Shown: one piece after another, positions 1 to 13,200 of the stretch
Layout: each line of letters opens with the position of its first letter
How positions within the stretch are numbered: position 1 is the first letter of the stretch
Source: Trichoplax sp. H2
Taxonomy: Eukaryota > Placozoa > Uniplacotomia > Trichoplacea
Length of the DNA: 64,000 nucleotides
Direction: 5' to 3'
NCBI GenBank assembly: GCA_003344405.1
Contig: NOWV01000261.1
Span: 17,734 to 81,733, forward strand
Notes under the pieces: model-generated
Told to the model about the DNA's origin: nothing
The model's database searches: none
Seen by the model: the letters and a program-made list of their open reading frames with translations, nothing else
Translations under genes and position numbers: made by a program

Positions 1-128
1 TCACGTATGTCCAAACAGATCTTTACATTTAGAATGCAATTGATGTAGATATTAAAGCGACTGTATCTCAATGCAATACAAGTTGGCGAAACCAGTTAAC
101 ACTTCAAATCATATTTTAAACTTTCTAG

Positions 129-1574
129 CTAAGATTGGTCTGTAAAACATACTCCGGATCTCCATCTTCAAGTTCTGGTGTTGGATTTAGAAATATAATT
201 TTATTTTATGGATATAGTTCACCTGTTTCAACCTATCCACCTACCAATGGTATGTACTCATATAAATACTTCAAGAACTAAACTATTTGCATTTAACATA
301 GAAATATGATAAATTTTAATACTCCTAAAGAAAGTTTCGTAGGTTCAAATTTGTCTTTCGTCAATGTAGGCTACAATCCTCATGTCAACGTTACTAGCAT
401 AATAATTGGCGTTACGGTAACAATTATACTTATAATATTCGCAATTATAATATTTACGTACCGACATCGCTATATAAACTCCCGTGGAAGACCTTTTAAT
501 AGTCCTAGCTCTGGAATGCCTGTACCCGGAACAAGAATAACTAATCCTCCACCAAATACTTCAAGCAACACCTCTACTGCACCACCACCAGGTATAGTAA
601 AATGATTCTTTTAATGGTTTTGCCCCAGCTATTCATATTATAGTTAGCTTTCTGAGTATCGTAGTCGCTGCATTTCTTCTAAGAATTCATATTTTAAGAT
701 CCATACAATTAATACCGGGGTCTATAGTAAATCACCGTATTAGTCTATTAATAGTCGCAGAACAATAAGCTACTTTTGAAAACAATCATGATTACTTGGC
801 AAATTTTAAAATGGTATTTATTTGATTAAGTTGATCAGCATTCTTTAAGCTTTTAAATATAAAATGAAATGCTGTATTGTATCATTATTATTCAAAACAA
901 TGGAACTTAGTTACAGCCTTTATAACTAATGATGCATATTAATTCCATTTATTGCTTTTATGACTATTTGGCGTTGTACCGTAGCATATGGTGTCGCAGT
1001 GACCTCACAAACTCCAGGTATTTTACAATAACTAGTATAAATGAACACTGTACTTATCAAACCGCTACGTTTCTATTAAAATCGTAGCGGCCAATACTAT
1101 GTATTCTCTCATCTCAATGATTATCTCAATTCGGAAGCTTTTTCGTCAGTCCATTTTGTTTCTGATCAAAGGTATTAGCTATCCTGCAGTATATGGAGCT
1201 CCACCACCCGGCCATGGAGTTGCTCAACCTGGTTATGGATTCGGACAAACTCCATACGTAGTTAGCTATAATGTAAATGCAGGTATGCATCCTATAGGAC
1301 TCAATCCAAGTAATAAGTTTATATTTCTTCTCATTATTCTTAAATTTGAAAGTTGCAGAATACATCAATTTTTGCATTTTTCATCGAATTTTAGATACTA
1401 ATCCATAATAATATAAGCATAAACAGTATAGCGAAATAATAGTAATTGCATTATCTTACATCTACAGGGACTCCTCAAACTTCACCTCCATTATATGAAA
1501 CGGTATCCCAATCGCAGAATACAACTCATGCAGCCGAAATGCAGAATAATGAATTAAGCAAAATTAATACATAG
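129..1574 (+). CDS. Copy A: 3' end of a MAM/SRCR-family receptor (partial)
   Basis: This is the last part of a receptor gene that begins left of the window. Five exons fit by splice sites and phase: 129-249 (end of the second MAM domain, with LRLVCK matching IEIVCQ in gene 2), 343-591 (transmembrane exon), 985-1017, 1172-1309 and 1468-1574 with a TAG stop, about 215 residues. The fourth exon could instead end at 1282; both ends keep the frame. The membrane segment is the run around SIIIGVTVTIILIIFAIIIF, followed by basic RHRY, so the tail faces the cytoplasm. The tail is rich in P, G and Y, and its last exon carries PPLYE, a PPxY motif of the kind bound by WW domains such as those of Nedd4-type ligases. 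All exons are open. Bases 1-128 read as intron. Confidence 0.7.
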
Positions 1575-2954
1575 AAACTGCTGTTAAAACAATACATTGT
1601 TATTACATTGATACTACTTCAAGTAATCTTTACCACCACTGGCATGTCACAATAGACTTTTTATACACTGTAATGTTGCTGTTATACACTCGAATACGTA
1701 GTATACTCATACTGCCATAGCTATAATACCTACTATACTTGTTAACGTCCATTTTACGTTCGTATCGCCTTTGATTCGATCACAATCTATGATCTTATTT
1801 TATTTTACAATACAAAATTGAATAAGTCATCCCTGTTGTGTAGCATACCGAAACTAGTATGTACGTACTTGTAACTGATAGTAGCTGCAATGATTAAAAC
1901 GAACCAATGCGATGTTATATTTGTATTTCGGAGAAAATTGACCTCGATTTAATACTTCTATATTCGTAAAATTTGCTAATAAAAAACTAAATTTAAGGAT
2001 CCACCGATAAATAATGTTTCTGATGTTTTATTATATTTATTCGTCTTTTACAGCACCTCTTCAATTCTACATTAGCTTTAACATACGATTTGCAACGTAA
2101 ACTGTATTCATCAAATACTACATATATGCAATACTAGATTGCAATGAACTTGATTAGGCATTGTTATAAGCTTATTGAGGTGTGTATAGTGGTGCCTACT
2201 ACGGCCTATTAAATAAAGCGGGTACAAGTGCAGCTACTGCCGTTGCTATAAATTGCGCAGTTGAAGAATAAGAAAAATATAATATAATCTGTGTACAATT
2301 TAAATTCGTATCTGCCACCCTTACATAATGCACAACATATTAGAACACACTCACTTTATCTACATGGAGTGGCTAGTGCAATTTCATAATGTTCCACAAT
2401 CACATCATCATATCCGACTTAGTATAACCATGAGAGACTGCAATAATTTTTAGAGGAAGTGCAATAAAGACAGCATACTAATATATGCATATGACAAATT
2501 ATTTTATATGACGGCATTTTGTCCCAATACTTATGGGATAAACCTATTAATACAACATTAAGAACGCGTGATGAAGTACCCCAATCATACACCGTGCTTT
2601 AATCCACTTAAATAATGACTAGGATAGAAATGAAATGTGACTGCTATTGTACTGCTATCTAATCTCATGGGCCATATATAAGCTAATATAAGCCTCTGGA
2701 AAGCTGTCAGAAGCACTCATAATGCTCCCAAAATATTCATACGCAATATGGTCATTTTAACCAGAAATCAAGCAGTGTCATTAGTTGTAATTACCTTAGA
2801 AAACTAATTTATACGTATTCTTTATCAGAAAAGAAAGTTTTTAGCCAGCAGTCTTTACAAGTCTAACAGTAAGTGCCTCATGAAGCAATTTGGAATATTC
2901 TTAAAAAATATGGTATTGAAAACTTTTTCAATTTTCTACTTTGGTCTAATTTAA
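1575..2954. other. Spacer between copy A and pseudogene B; possible tail-exon relic
   Basis: No gene is evident. Around 2177-2271 an acceptor-like TTGAG is followed by an open stretch beginning GVYSGAYYGLLNK and ending at TAA. It resembles the start of the penultimate tail exons of copies A (GISYPAVYG), B (GVYVASS) and gene 1 (GVIYPAP). It could be a relic tail exon or an alternative one; the match is short and weak. The rest is AT-rich with frequent stops in all frames. Confidence 0.25.
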
Positions 2955-5900
2955 AATTTCTTCATCATCGTTATCTGTGGAAATTGGGTAATAATTTATG
3001 ATGGTAAGAGCGATTGCCCAAGCCATTGTAAGTGTAGTGTATTACCACTAGTCTTTCTTAAATAAAACCGAAGCCAAATTTTATTTAAAAAATCGGCCAC
3101 TTTACAGTCAATCTGCACAAAACTAAATTTCTAGTGCAGAGATAATATCATAAAGCTATTTTGCCTTGCCTTTGGAAAATTATCATCTACAAGATAAGGG
3201 GAATACACTGACTTGATGAGCTCTCCGTTACATAGAGCAACAAAATAGCTCTATGGTTGAGGTAATTTATCAATTTTATTATTAGAAAGAACATAACAGC
3301 TAATTGATTATTTCAATGATCCGTTTCTAATTTCAATTATATCATGAAGTTATAAACTATAATGACTGTCTTGATCTAGATTTTATTACATATTTCTAAA
3401 AGTTTTTATACTAAAGTAAGGTAACCGAATCAATTGATTGTTGGAATAATATTAATTAAAAGGGCTTAATTCCTTTTTATAGCTCGATTAGCCTTGCTAC
3501 CACTGCGGAAAAGGACGATAATAAGTTCTATTAACTGTTATGGATTTGAGCCAAGTGTTGACTACCGCACTGCAAGCAATACTCTGTCTAATTATTCATT
3601 ATCGTTGATTTGCCAAATATCTTGTCATCCTGGGCAATCGTGTAACAGTATATCAATAAATATTCAGTTCAGTTATTTAATTTTCCTTTATATCTCGGAA
3701 AGAATTGAAACTCTACACCCTGCACTTATAAAATAAATCTATTTTAGGGGTAGTAGGTATACATTAACTAAATATCGATTGATTTTACAGGTTTACAATA
3801 GCCAGTAACAACGAGCCTCAGCACTGCTCACTTCAATAGGGTCTCTGACCCTGGATAGCTACAAGTAACAAAACCTTGGATTTGGCATCCCATCGATGAT
3901 ACCAGTAGCAGACACTTTCAGTCTTTTTCCGAACAAAATCGTTAGTACATACTGTATCAATAACTTCACGGCTACTACTGTAATAGCTGTAATATTTTCA
4001 TGATACGTCTCCCATTAATGCGATCTTTGACCATTTGTATTTCATGGCTAAATTTTGCATAACCCCCTGTTTTTGGTACTGTAGTTCTTCAATCACGATT
4101 CACATACGCTAAGTTATACTGTTTCAAAACTGATATCTCAAATTAGTATTTCAATCCATTCGAGATTTTTCCTATGCTTACGCATATCGATCTACCGGTA
4201 GCTTTGCTCAAATTGAAGCAACGCTAACTAACCCTCAAATAGATGGAAGATCATTAAGCCGGCAAAATGTAAGTACAATGGCATTATCGTCTATAGTAAT
4301 GGAAGTTGGCGAAGTCAAATATTACTGAATACAATTACAATTACTGTATTATTTATGGATTTAAGTGTCAGGTTACATTCAAATATTTTGTAATGGGTGA
4401 CAACTTTAGATCTCTATCGCTTATGTATTATATATCTTTAATTTTATCGTATACTAAATTACTGTTATCCTTTCATCAGAACGCACGCTAATGGCAAGAA
4501 TCGAAGATATATTATTCGATACAATTTATGATTTATTCATTTGAAACTGGGGTTTCATTTGAAAACTGCTTTTAATTGTTAATAAGGGCTTTTCTGAAAG
4601 CATTCGTATATTACCACCGTAACATTAAAATAAGCTTACGCGGAATTAGTGCTGGTGGTTGAATAATAATATTTCAAAACTTTTTTAGCTTAAAATTTCT
4701 TATAGTTAAAACATAAAATCCTCATCTTCAGCTTCAAGTGTTGGAATCAGAAATATAATTTTGCTCTATTCACCTTGATTAACTATACCTACTCCAGGTA
4801 CGTTTAGAAGCGTTAATACATAGAGCTGTTGCCGGCTAAACTGAAAATTGAGCAAAACTATAATTATTCTTTAAATGCGGTAGGCTATACCACACCTGTC
4901 AATATTACTGACATAGTTGCTGGATACATCGCTTCTATCGTGTTAATTATCATAGCCGCAACTACAGCAATTAATTATTGGTCATGACGATACCATTAGA
5001 CAAATTCGAACGGAAGAACTGCTACTGGTGTTGAAAATTCTGAAGTTTCTGATACAAAAATGAATAGTACTCCACTATTTACTACGTAATGAATACTGAC
5101 AGCACACAACAACCTGGAGTAATAACATTTGGAATCAATTCTTTTATTAACTATTTGCATCATTAGCTTATCTACATGTTCTCAATGCTTTCTATGGAAA
5201 TAGAATAACATTTCTTTCACAGCTGCTCACAAATTCTTTTAGTAAATATTACTTATGACCACATCTAATGGCGTTGTTATAATTACAGTAAAAATTATAT
5301 AATACGCTCGAATCAATTATTTAATATACTCGCAAATCAAGGTATTTAGCAGAACTCGAATCGCGGTTGTTTATTTGCAATTGACCAGCTTAACTGTGCT
5401 TAAAACTAACTTTTTTGCCATAAATTTTATCAATTTTACAATAAGTTACTGAGTTAATGTAATTAAGCTAGTAGCCGAATTATCAATCGATCTTTTGCAA
5501 TTCTGTATCACTCATGTTGCACTACAGCTCATCCCACAGAGACAATATCTAAAACATATAGTAATTGGCAAATTTATCGCAGCTAAGCTCATCGAATCGT
5601 TATGTTTCAACATCAATATAGGAATTTCTTATTATTAATCTATATAATTTCCACCAAAGTATTACCGATTAGGGAGTATACGTAGCTTCATCTCCCTTTA
5701 CGTTGGCTCAGCCAGTTTATGACCGTGGACAGTGGATAGCCTCCTTTTACAGTCAGCTACAATTTGTATACTGATATTCAACTTGCAATAAATCCAAATA
5801 GTAAGATTTTATTTCTTTACGTTATTTTCAATGTTTAAATGCTTTAGGAACCGCAGTTGTAGTTATACAGTAGTTTATACCAGGTAATCTTGATGCTAAA

Positions 5901-6029
5901 TCAAATAATGTAAATTGCACTAATTTAGACATATGCATTATACACGTTATTGTAAAAGTAATCTATTTTCCATGTTTTTCGTTCATAGTAGCCTCTAAGA
6001 ATGTGCCATCAATTATCTATGAGAAATAA
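2955..6029 (+). pseudogene. Pseudogene B: decayed LRR-capped MAM/SRCR receptor
   Basis: Pieces of a family member lie in the correct order but cannot be translated through. They are: an LRR N-cap relic (2955-3062: hydrophobic FIIVICGNWVIIY, then SDCPSHCKC, no ATG); a MAM1 second-exon relic (about 3160-3262, EYTDLMSSPL, with stops); the second half of SRCR2 (3483-3647, open, ISSINCYGFEPSV, but its sixth-cysteine position reads VDYR); MAM2 first exon (3802-3940, in-frame TAG at 3837 and TGA at 3846, then a frame change to PWIWHP); MAM2 third exon (4165-4268); MAM2 last exon (4689-4797, stops at 4707 and 4776); transmembrane exon (about 4843-5086, TGA at 4985); tail exon (5673-5800); and last exon (5992-6029), where the PPxY site reads SIIY. 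MAM1c-d, kringle, SRCR1 and the first half of SRCR2 are missing, apparently deleted between 3262 and 3483. Confidence 0.8.
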
Positions 6030-7049
6030 CAGTATAATGAGCAAACTCAAATTGATATTTAAATTATTATGCTGTTATTTATCGCCTATAATATTTTTGC
6101 TACCAGTAATATTAACTGTTGCTGGTACAAGATATTGACCATTATCTTGAGGTGATGTCAAAATTTAAATGATAGATTAGTAAGGTGGATATCTTGAATT
6201 TAAATACGTTGACGTAAAATTATCTTCGATTTGACCCCTAAGAATTTATTGTTGACTAAGTTCACGGACGGATATCTTCTTTGTGATTGGGTCAAGTGTT
6301 GTATGCAAAATTGAGCGGTACTGTTATAGTATTATCGGCCGATGTTGTGATTCTGATAGTATACTCTATACACTATGCTAAGCACTAGCTCGTGTAGAAT
6401 TCTATATTTATAAATAAGATTAAAAATAAAATCTAACTAAAATCCCATAGTGCGGTGTCAGTTATTTACTGTGTTCACAATCAACGAAGTAATAACAGTC
6501 TTGGTTCTTAAGATTCATATATTAAACTTATAGCGAATAATATATCCTGACTAACATGCTAGCATAATAAATGATTACAAATTGAGCATATCCACATAAA
6601 TAGATATGTATCATTCGTACAGAAGCTTTATTAACCATATTTATGCGAATACTCAAAATTTAACTATCTCTTCCTTAATCATGAGACAGAACCGTAAAGT
6701 AACATGTAAAAGCAACGTAATATTTCTGCAATAATGCAAAATAACAAAGTCTGCACTATATTGTGTAATGAATAGTAATCGGCATAATGATATTAGAATT
6801 ATAATGTGGTCGACATGGCACGTGATTGTCACAATTGTAAAGATCAAATTTAGCACCTTGTGAATATATTGTGTACATATGACGTCAAAGATGTAATCTC
6901 TGCACCAATATATAATAGTTATCAATGTTTTTATTCTAATTGATCAATCAAATTTTACCGATATATATAGAAGTAGTAATACGTGAATTAGGAAGAGATA
7001 GTAAATCAATAGACTGAAGGAAATAGCCACATCGTAAACGATAACAAAA
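6030..7049. other. Spacer and upstream region of gene 1
   Basis: AT-rich sequence with no supported gene. The 90-codon open frame on the minus strand at 6653-6925 is not recognisable and has no family exon in it. The promoter and 5' leader of gene 1 presumably lie near 6900-7049, but I see no clear TATA element. Confidence 0.4.
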
Positions 7050-7249
7050 ATGGCATCGAATGTAGAAATGATTGTTCGCGTTTATTTAGGCATGATTATA
7101 ATTCCTTTACTAGCTACTGGTAGTAAAATAATGTTTAAGGATGTAAGAGATGATTGTCCAAGCGCCTGTAAATGTAGAGATCAGGAAATTTCATGTAATT
7201 ATTTGCCTACTGAGAGAGACTTTTTTGTGCCAAAATGGACGAAACTTCT
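7050..7249 (+). other. Signal peptide plus LRR N-terminal cap exon of gene 1
   Basis: ATG at 7050 opens a hydrophobic leader, followed by DDCPSACKCRDQEISC and then LP, the cysteine-rich cap (CPxxCxC...C...LP) that precedes leucine-rich repeats in animal surface proteins. The exon ends in WTKL(L) at a GTAAGC donor in phase 2, the phase usual for LRR exons. It could be the first exon of a separate, lost LRR gene, but no LRR gene is visible between here and 9427. Confidence 0.7.
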
Positions 7250-10200
7250 GTAAGCAGTTTTATTTCATTTAATTTTTATATCTTGTTTATCAATTACACA
7301 TTAATTTAGTACAGCAATAGATTAATCGATTGAAAATATTAATTTAATACAAACATGTATAAAGTATTATTTTGACTAATAGTACATGCTAATCCTTACT
7401 GATACACCATACTTTAGTGGCATTACTGTGCCATCATTAGAAATTAGAAATTAGCCACCAATCTGCTAATTCATATTTAGACAAAGTTTAAAAATCTTAC
7501 ATATCCCTAAAAATAATAGCAAAAATAATCACTAATCATAATTTATTGCTTAATCTGTAGTCAAATAATAAATTATTCCTATTGATGATTAAAAAATTTT
7601 TAAGGAGTATAGTACATAATCAGATCCAGTACGGTAATTTAAAATTTTTCATTCATATTGTAAGAAATTACTGAAATTAAAAGTACCAAGTAATTATTAT
7701 CATTTATTATTGATAAAGCAAATTGACGCTAATAATTAATCTACTCAATCTCTGATACAACTTTGTTTATTGGGAAACAAAACTTGCTCACATCAAGAGC
7801 AGACTACCATTCACTTATTTTATAGCAATCTTACTAGTGTTTATTAGCAAGTGATTGTTTAAAGTTTTTGGTATATATGTAGTATATTCTCCACTTCAGC
7901 GTTCCTTTACTTTTGGTCATATAGTATTAGAGTAGGCGTTCTACTTCTAAGGGCATTAACTTCTAATTACGTAAAATTATTATTACTAGTTTCATCATCT
8001 CAGAGCCTTATACTCGGCCAGAATTTAAAGAAATCAACTTTTCCACTTTTCACTTTCCTCCTTAAATGTCTCTTTCTAATAATAACTACTAGATAAATCT
8101 TAATAACTGTAATGTCAAATACCACCAATTACCGTGACATTCTATATAAACTTGTTTATTACTGCCGACGGTATGCCATGATTCTACTTCTTTAATTTCA
8201 GAAGATTGATCATTTTAATATTTAAGATAAAGCTAAAAAACATGTAACGGTCTCTTATATATCTAAAATGGAATTGTAGATCTTACATTTTTTTTGGAGC
8301 TGTTCTATAAGATGCTGAAATTTATAGAATCAATAGGTTCAAAGTGTTATATAATGTAGATTGCATGAGTTATAAAGAAATCTCTTATTTATATCCATCC
8401 TTATATGTTTAATACTCTTACGTAGAGTAAAAGTATAAACGTTACCTTGTAAGTGTATTTCAATCTAAAAATCAAAGTGCTAGTATAATCGTAAGGCAGT
8501 AGAGCAACTTCGTTGCAATCATTTATCAATATTTGTATTAAGTCTCCTCAATGACTTAAAGTTAGAGTTAGAAATGATCGCTAGCACTCATTCATCTTTA
8601 CATTTTATGCGTAAGTAATTATTAAAATTTACAAGTTATCTGAGTTTCAATGGAAAGCAATTAGTAATTGTAATTTCTTCGATAAATTTGGTTACAACTG
8701 GATCTGTATTGCGACGAAATCATATTAAAAGTATTTTAAGATCCCTAAATGGCTAAATTAGACCTTTATCTCTTTACCAATTAACAATCCAGTGCCTATC
8801 ACTGTTTCTATCTAAGCGATATCACGATGATAAAGTAATAGATTAACGATATAATAGCGATAAGATTACGATCACCTTTAGCATAGAACTGAAACAATGT
8901 AGTAATAACTCAAAGTATATGTGTATTATACTAAATAGTACTACAATAATCATTTATCTCTGTTGCGTGTTTTTTTTTATTTCCAATCTTAGAATTACCT
9001 ATAAAATGATACCCTTTATAAGCAACATGTTTCACTCTATTTTTGTATTATTTTAATTGCGTAAATGATTCGAGGTTGAAATATTAACAATACAGGATGC
9101 ACCTACGAGTATAGTGCAAGATTATACCAAACGGATGATATTATTGGATCGCATACGATCTGTACACGGTATAAAATGAAACTTTTATTTCAATACTGCA
9201 AAGGTTAAAAGGAATTAATATGTAAACAACATTTTTATTTAACTAGTATAATAACTTCAGATTAGAAATAAATTGTCTTAATTCCAAGAAGGTAATAAAA
9301 TCGAGTAAATCTATTGCCGTATCGAATGCTAACTACTCCACATATTAGTACGAGTATATCGCAAGCGGTGTAGGTTTTTGAAAACGTTCTAAACACATAA
9401 ACTTTTTCTGATGTCGCTATGCTCAGGATCATTAAAAACGCCATTTCCTGCGAAGACAAATATCTAGATAGATTGAAGAATTTGATCATCCCCAATCAAA
9501 TCAAAATAATTGGCAAATGTAGCAAACCCTCAAGTTTGGCAGGGCGAAGACTATCAAAACTGATCGAAAACAGTCATTCTCTAAGCAAATATTCCCGTAA
9601 GGAAAGATCGGACCATACGAGTTATTACTCCTCAATATACAATTTCACAGGTTCATAATTTTATTTTACTTATATTTAAGGATACCTGTAAATTACAAAT
9701 TACAATGCCGACTAGAAATAACATTAATGACTAAGTTAAAGGCTACTCTCGTATGCTAATAAATTTACCTGCTAAGTCTTTAATATGAATACAAATTTTC
9801 TCAGATCCAGCCTACACTACCAGTTGTAACTTTGACATTGATCTGTGCGGATGGACACAGTTAACTTTAGTCGATTTTTTTAATTGGACTCGCATTAGTG
9901 GTTCTACCACAAGCTCAAGTACAGGACCAACCAACGACCATACTCTTAAAAATTGTATGGATTACTAACTATAAATGAATAACATGTTGAGGATATTATT
10001 AGGCAGGAGTTTGAACTTCAGATCTATTAAAAGCATTTAACTGAATTTAATTGTAATAAACAATGCTTAGCTGTTGCTTGGATCTAACTATAGCTTTAGG
10101 TTACTACCTTTATACCGAATCATCATGGCCGAGAAAGCCTGGTGAATATGCTGATTTAATGAGCCCTCCACTAGCTACGGCTTCTAACAGTTCAGTAGTC

Positions 10201-13200
10201 GAGGTAATATGGAAATAGAGTTAAAAGTATATTGCCAATTAGTAAGAATTCAGGTAATATTAGAATTGATATTGTTCTTCATATTAAACGGTACCTATAT
10301 TTTTGTTTAATTCGTGCTATACCAATAGAAACAATGATGAGCAAGATACCTATAAATCTTATGCTATAGCATATATACTTTAAAGATCCTAAATTTTGAT
10401 TAATTTAGTGTAATACCTTAGCATGTTGACTAATTTTATAAACAAAGTAAGAATACTACCCGTACTAACTCAGATTGATACTACTTAAATTTGAAAAGAG
10501 AAAGTGATTAATTATTAAGATTTATAGAATATATAACGTAAGTTGGTGTCGCCAGATAATAGCAAAATAGGTACCGCATTAGTCGCAACGAATGTTGTAA
10601 TTCAAATAGTGTAATTAACTTATAGCATACTTTACGTAACCGTAAATATTTACTATCACTGTCTCCTTTACAGTCCGTTATGTGAAATGCTTGCATCAAT
10701 ATTTAAATATCATCATTTTACATTTGATCAACAATTATACCTCTTTATAATGCTCGACTTTAGATTAAATTTTACTATCATGCATATGGTTCAAGTTTGG
10801 GTAAACTTCAGATATATGCAATGTATCCAAGAATTAAGCAATCAATATATCCTATCAAGAATGTTAGCTTCTATTCTCTTAATTCATGGCGCTCATTTTC
10901 TACAACATTTCGCCCACTTCATAATCCATATCGTGTAAGTAATGTAACTTACCAGCATTTATCTTTGAACATAATCATTAAATAAATAATATGAGTAAAT
11001 AAATAATGCTTGACTATGGCATGATATTAATAACTTGAATAAAATTGTCTAACTTCAAATATGCTAGATAAAATAAAATCATATTTCGATACGAAATCTA
11101 CAGGAATTCATATGAGATCATTTATTTTCCATGCTGCATAACTAGGTTATTATTCGTGGAGTCGTCGGATCATCATTTAAAAGCGATATTGCCATCGATG
11201 ATATCTTCGTCTCTGCAAGTGGTAAATTATAAAAACAATATTATCTAACATTCGTTGTTCGACAAGATTATTTAGCAATCAAGTCATACAACTATATTTT
11301 GACATACTTTTTGGGTACCTCATAAATAGAGAAGCAGTGCTATACTCGGAATAATGATGTCTATCGAGGGTCAACTTCTACCACCCAGTCTGGTTTAACA
11401 TGCCAATCATGGAGTTCACAGTATCCTCATTCTCATCCTTTTACTCCATCAAATTATTCTAACAGCGATCTTATATCTAATTATTGTCGAAATCCCGGTG
11501 GAGTGCGCAATGGTCCATGGTGCTATACGATCTCTTCCCATCATTCTTGGGAATATTGCAATATACAACTTTGCGCTTCTCCACCTAGCAGCACAGCAGA
11601 GTACCCTTTAGGGGGTATGTTATGATATACTGGTAGATAATTGAAATAAAGCTAATAATTGCAGTTAAGGACGCTGCATCTCTAATAATATAGATATTAA
11701 AATACATTACGCACTATGAGAAAATTTAAATTGAGTTTCACTAGTAGTTAAAATGAAGAAAATTATCCTCGAGATCTATGTTAACCAAACATACGCATAG
11801 CTTACAAATATAACTCTTTCGAATCATTGTATATAGCTTACTTTACTTTATTATTATCGACGACTTAACGATAAATATATTAATTGTTATTGATCACACG
11901 TGAGTATAAACACATGGTAAAATATTTTAAATTAAAATTTACCATATTTCATTAACTTGCATACTTATATTTCTTACATCTTCATCTCTACGTAGTTCGC
12001 TATCCAGTTGCATTAGTTAATTTGGACGATGGTAATCTTAACGTGGGTCGCGTAGTTATTTATCATAACGGCAGATGGGGTACTATCTGCAAAACGGGAC
12101 TATCAAATCAAATTATGGGTCTATTTTGTCAGCAAGCTGGTCTTGGAAACTCAGGCTCTCCACAGAATGGTAGGTTGTATCGCATCGTGGCATTTTATCC
12201 GTAATTATTAGTAATTTAACCGATAGATTGCAGTATTTCACTGTGATATTCGCATCCACATTCACGTATTATATTTTTCACTAAGACCTACTAAATATAT
12301 TGATTAGTAAGATTGTTAAATAAAATCCTATTTTTACTCGCTTGCTTTCTTTAGGAATCGTTAATAATAACCATGGGTTTATGTGGCTAGATAGTAACAG
12401 CATTTCGTGTTCATCAAACGCAACTTCCCTCATTCATTGTTTTATGGGACCATGGGGAAGCACTTGCGGACATACTAACGATCTTTGGCTAATGTGCTCC
12501 GGCCCTTCTCCCATACTTCCACGTTAGTAAAGTTTGAAGAGGAGATAAATTGTTACAACTTCTGTCTTAATATCAAAGCAAACATCTTAAATTCCATGCA
12601 TAACAGAAAAAATAAATTCCATCAACTATCCGTGTTGATTGCCGTACTTTCTTACTTTAATTTTCTTTCTAACGCCTCTTCTACCAGCGATTCCGAGTTC
12701 ATATCAGCTGTCCCTTAGAGGAGGATATAATTATTCTAGTGGCCGAATTGATGTCAATTATAATGGTCAGCCTGGTATTATGTGCTCCACATCTTGGGAT
12801 ATTTATACTGCAGATGTCGTTTGTCGCCAGCTGGGTTATGTTGGGGCATATTCTTGCAATTGTAAGTAATTTTTGAATTTCTCTTTATGTACTAAACTTG
12901 TTAAGGCGTGATACCTACTATGCGTAATAATGAATATGAAGTACCAACTTGAGCCGCATAATCAAGCAAATAAGTTAAACTTTTCTAAACAGCGACAGCA
13001 ATTTCAAGACCTTCAGGGCTAACTGCAAAAATTAGCTATATAAGATGTAATGGGTATGAACCAACTATCGATGGATGTACTATAGCAACCTCTAACTCTA
13101 TTTGCCAGTCATCAAATATCAACGTTGTATCGTGTAGGCCAGGGAGTCCAAAAACTGGTAAGCAATCGATAATATTACTTCCTCTAGTAAGCCATTCTAG

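Noticed and set aside
9419-9426. ATG at 9419 as the start of gene 1
   Set aside because: It gives no signal peptide and begins inside what reads as an LRR C-cap. The splice from 7249 explains the region better, although it is unproven.
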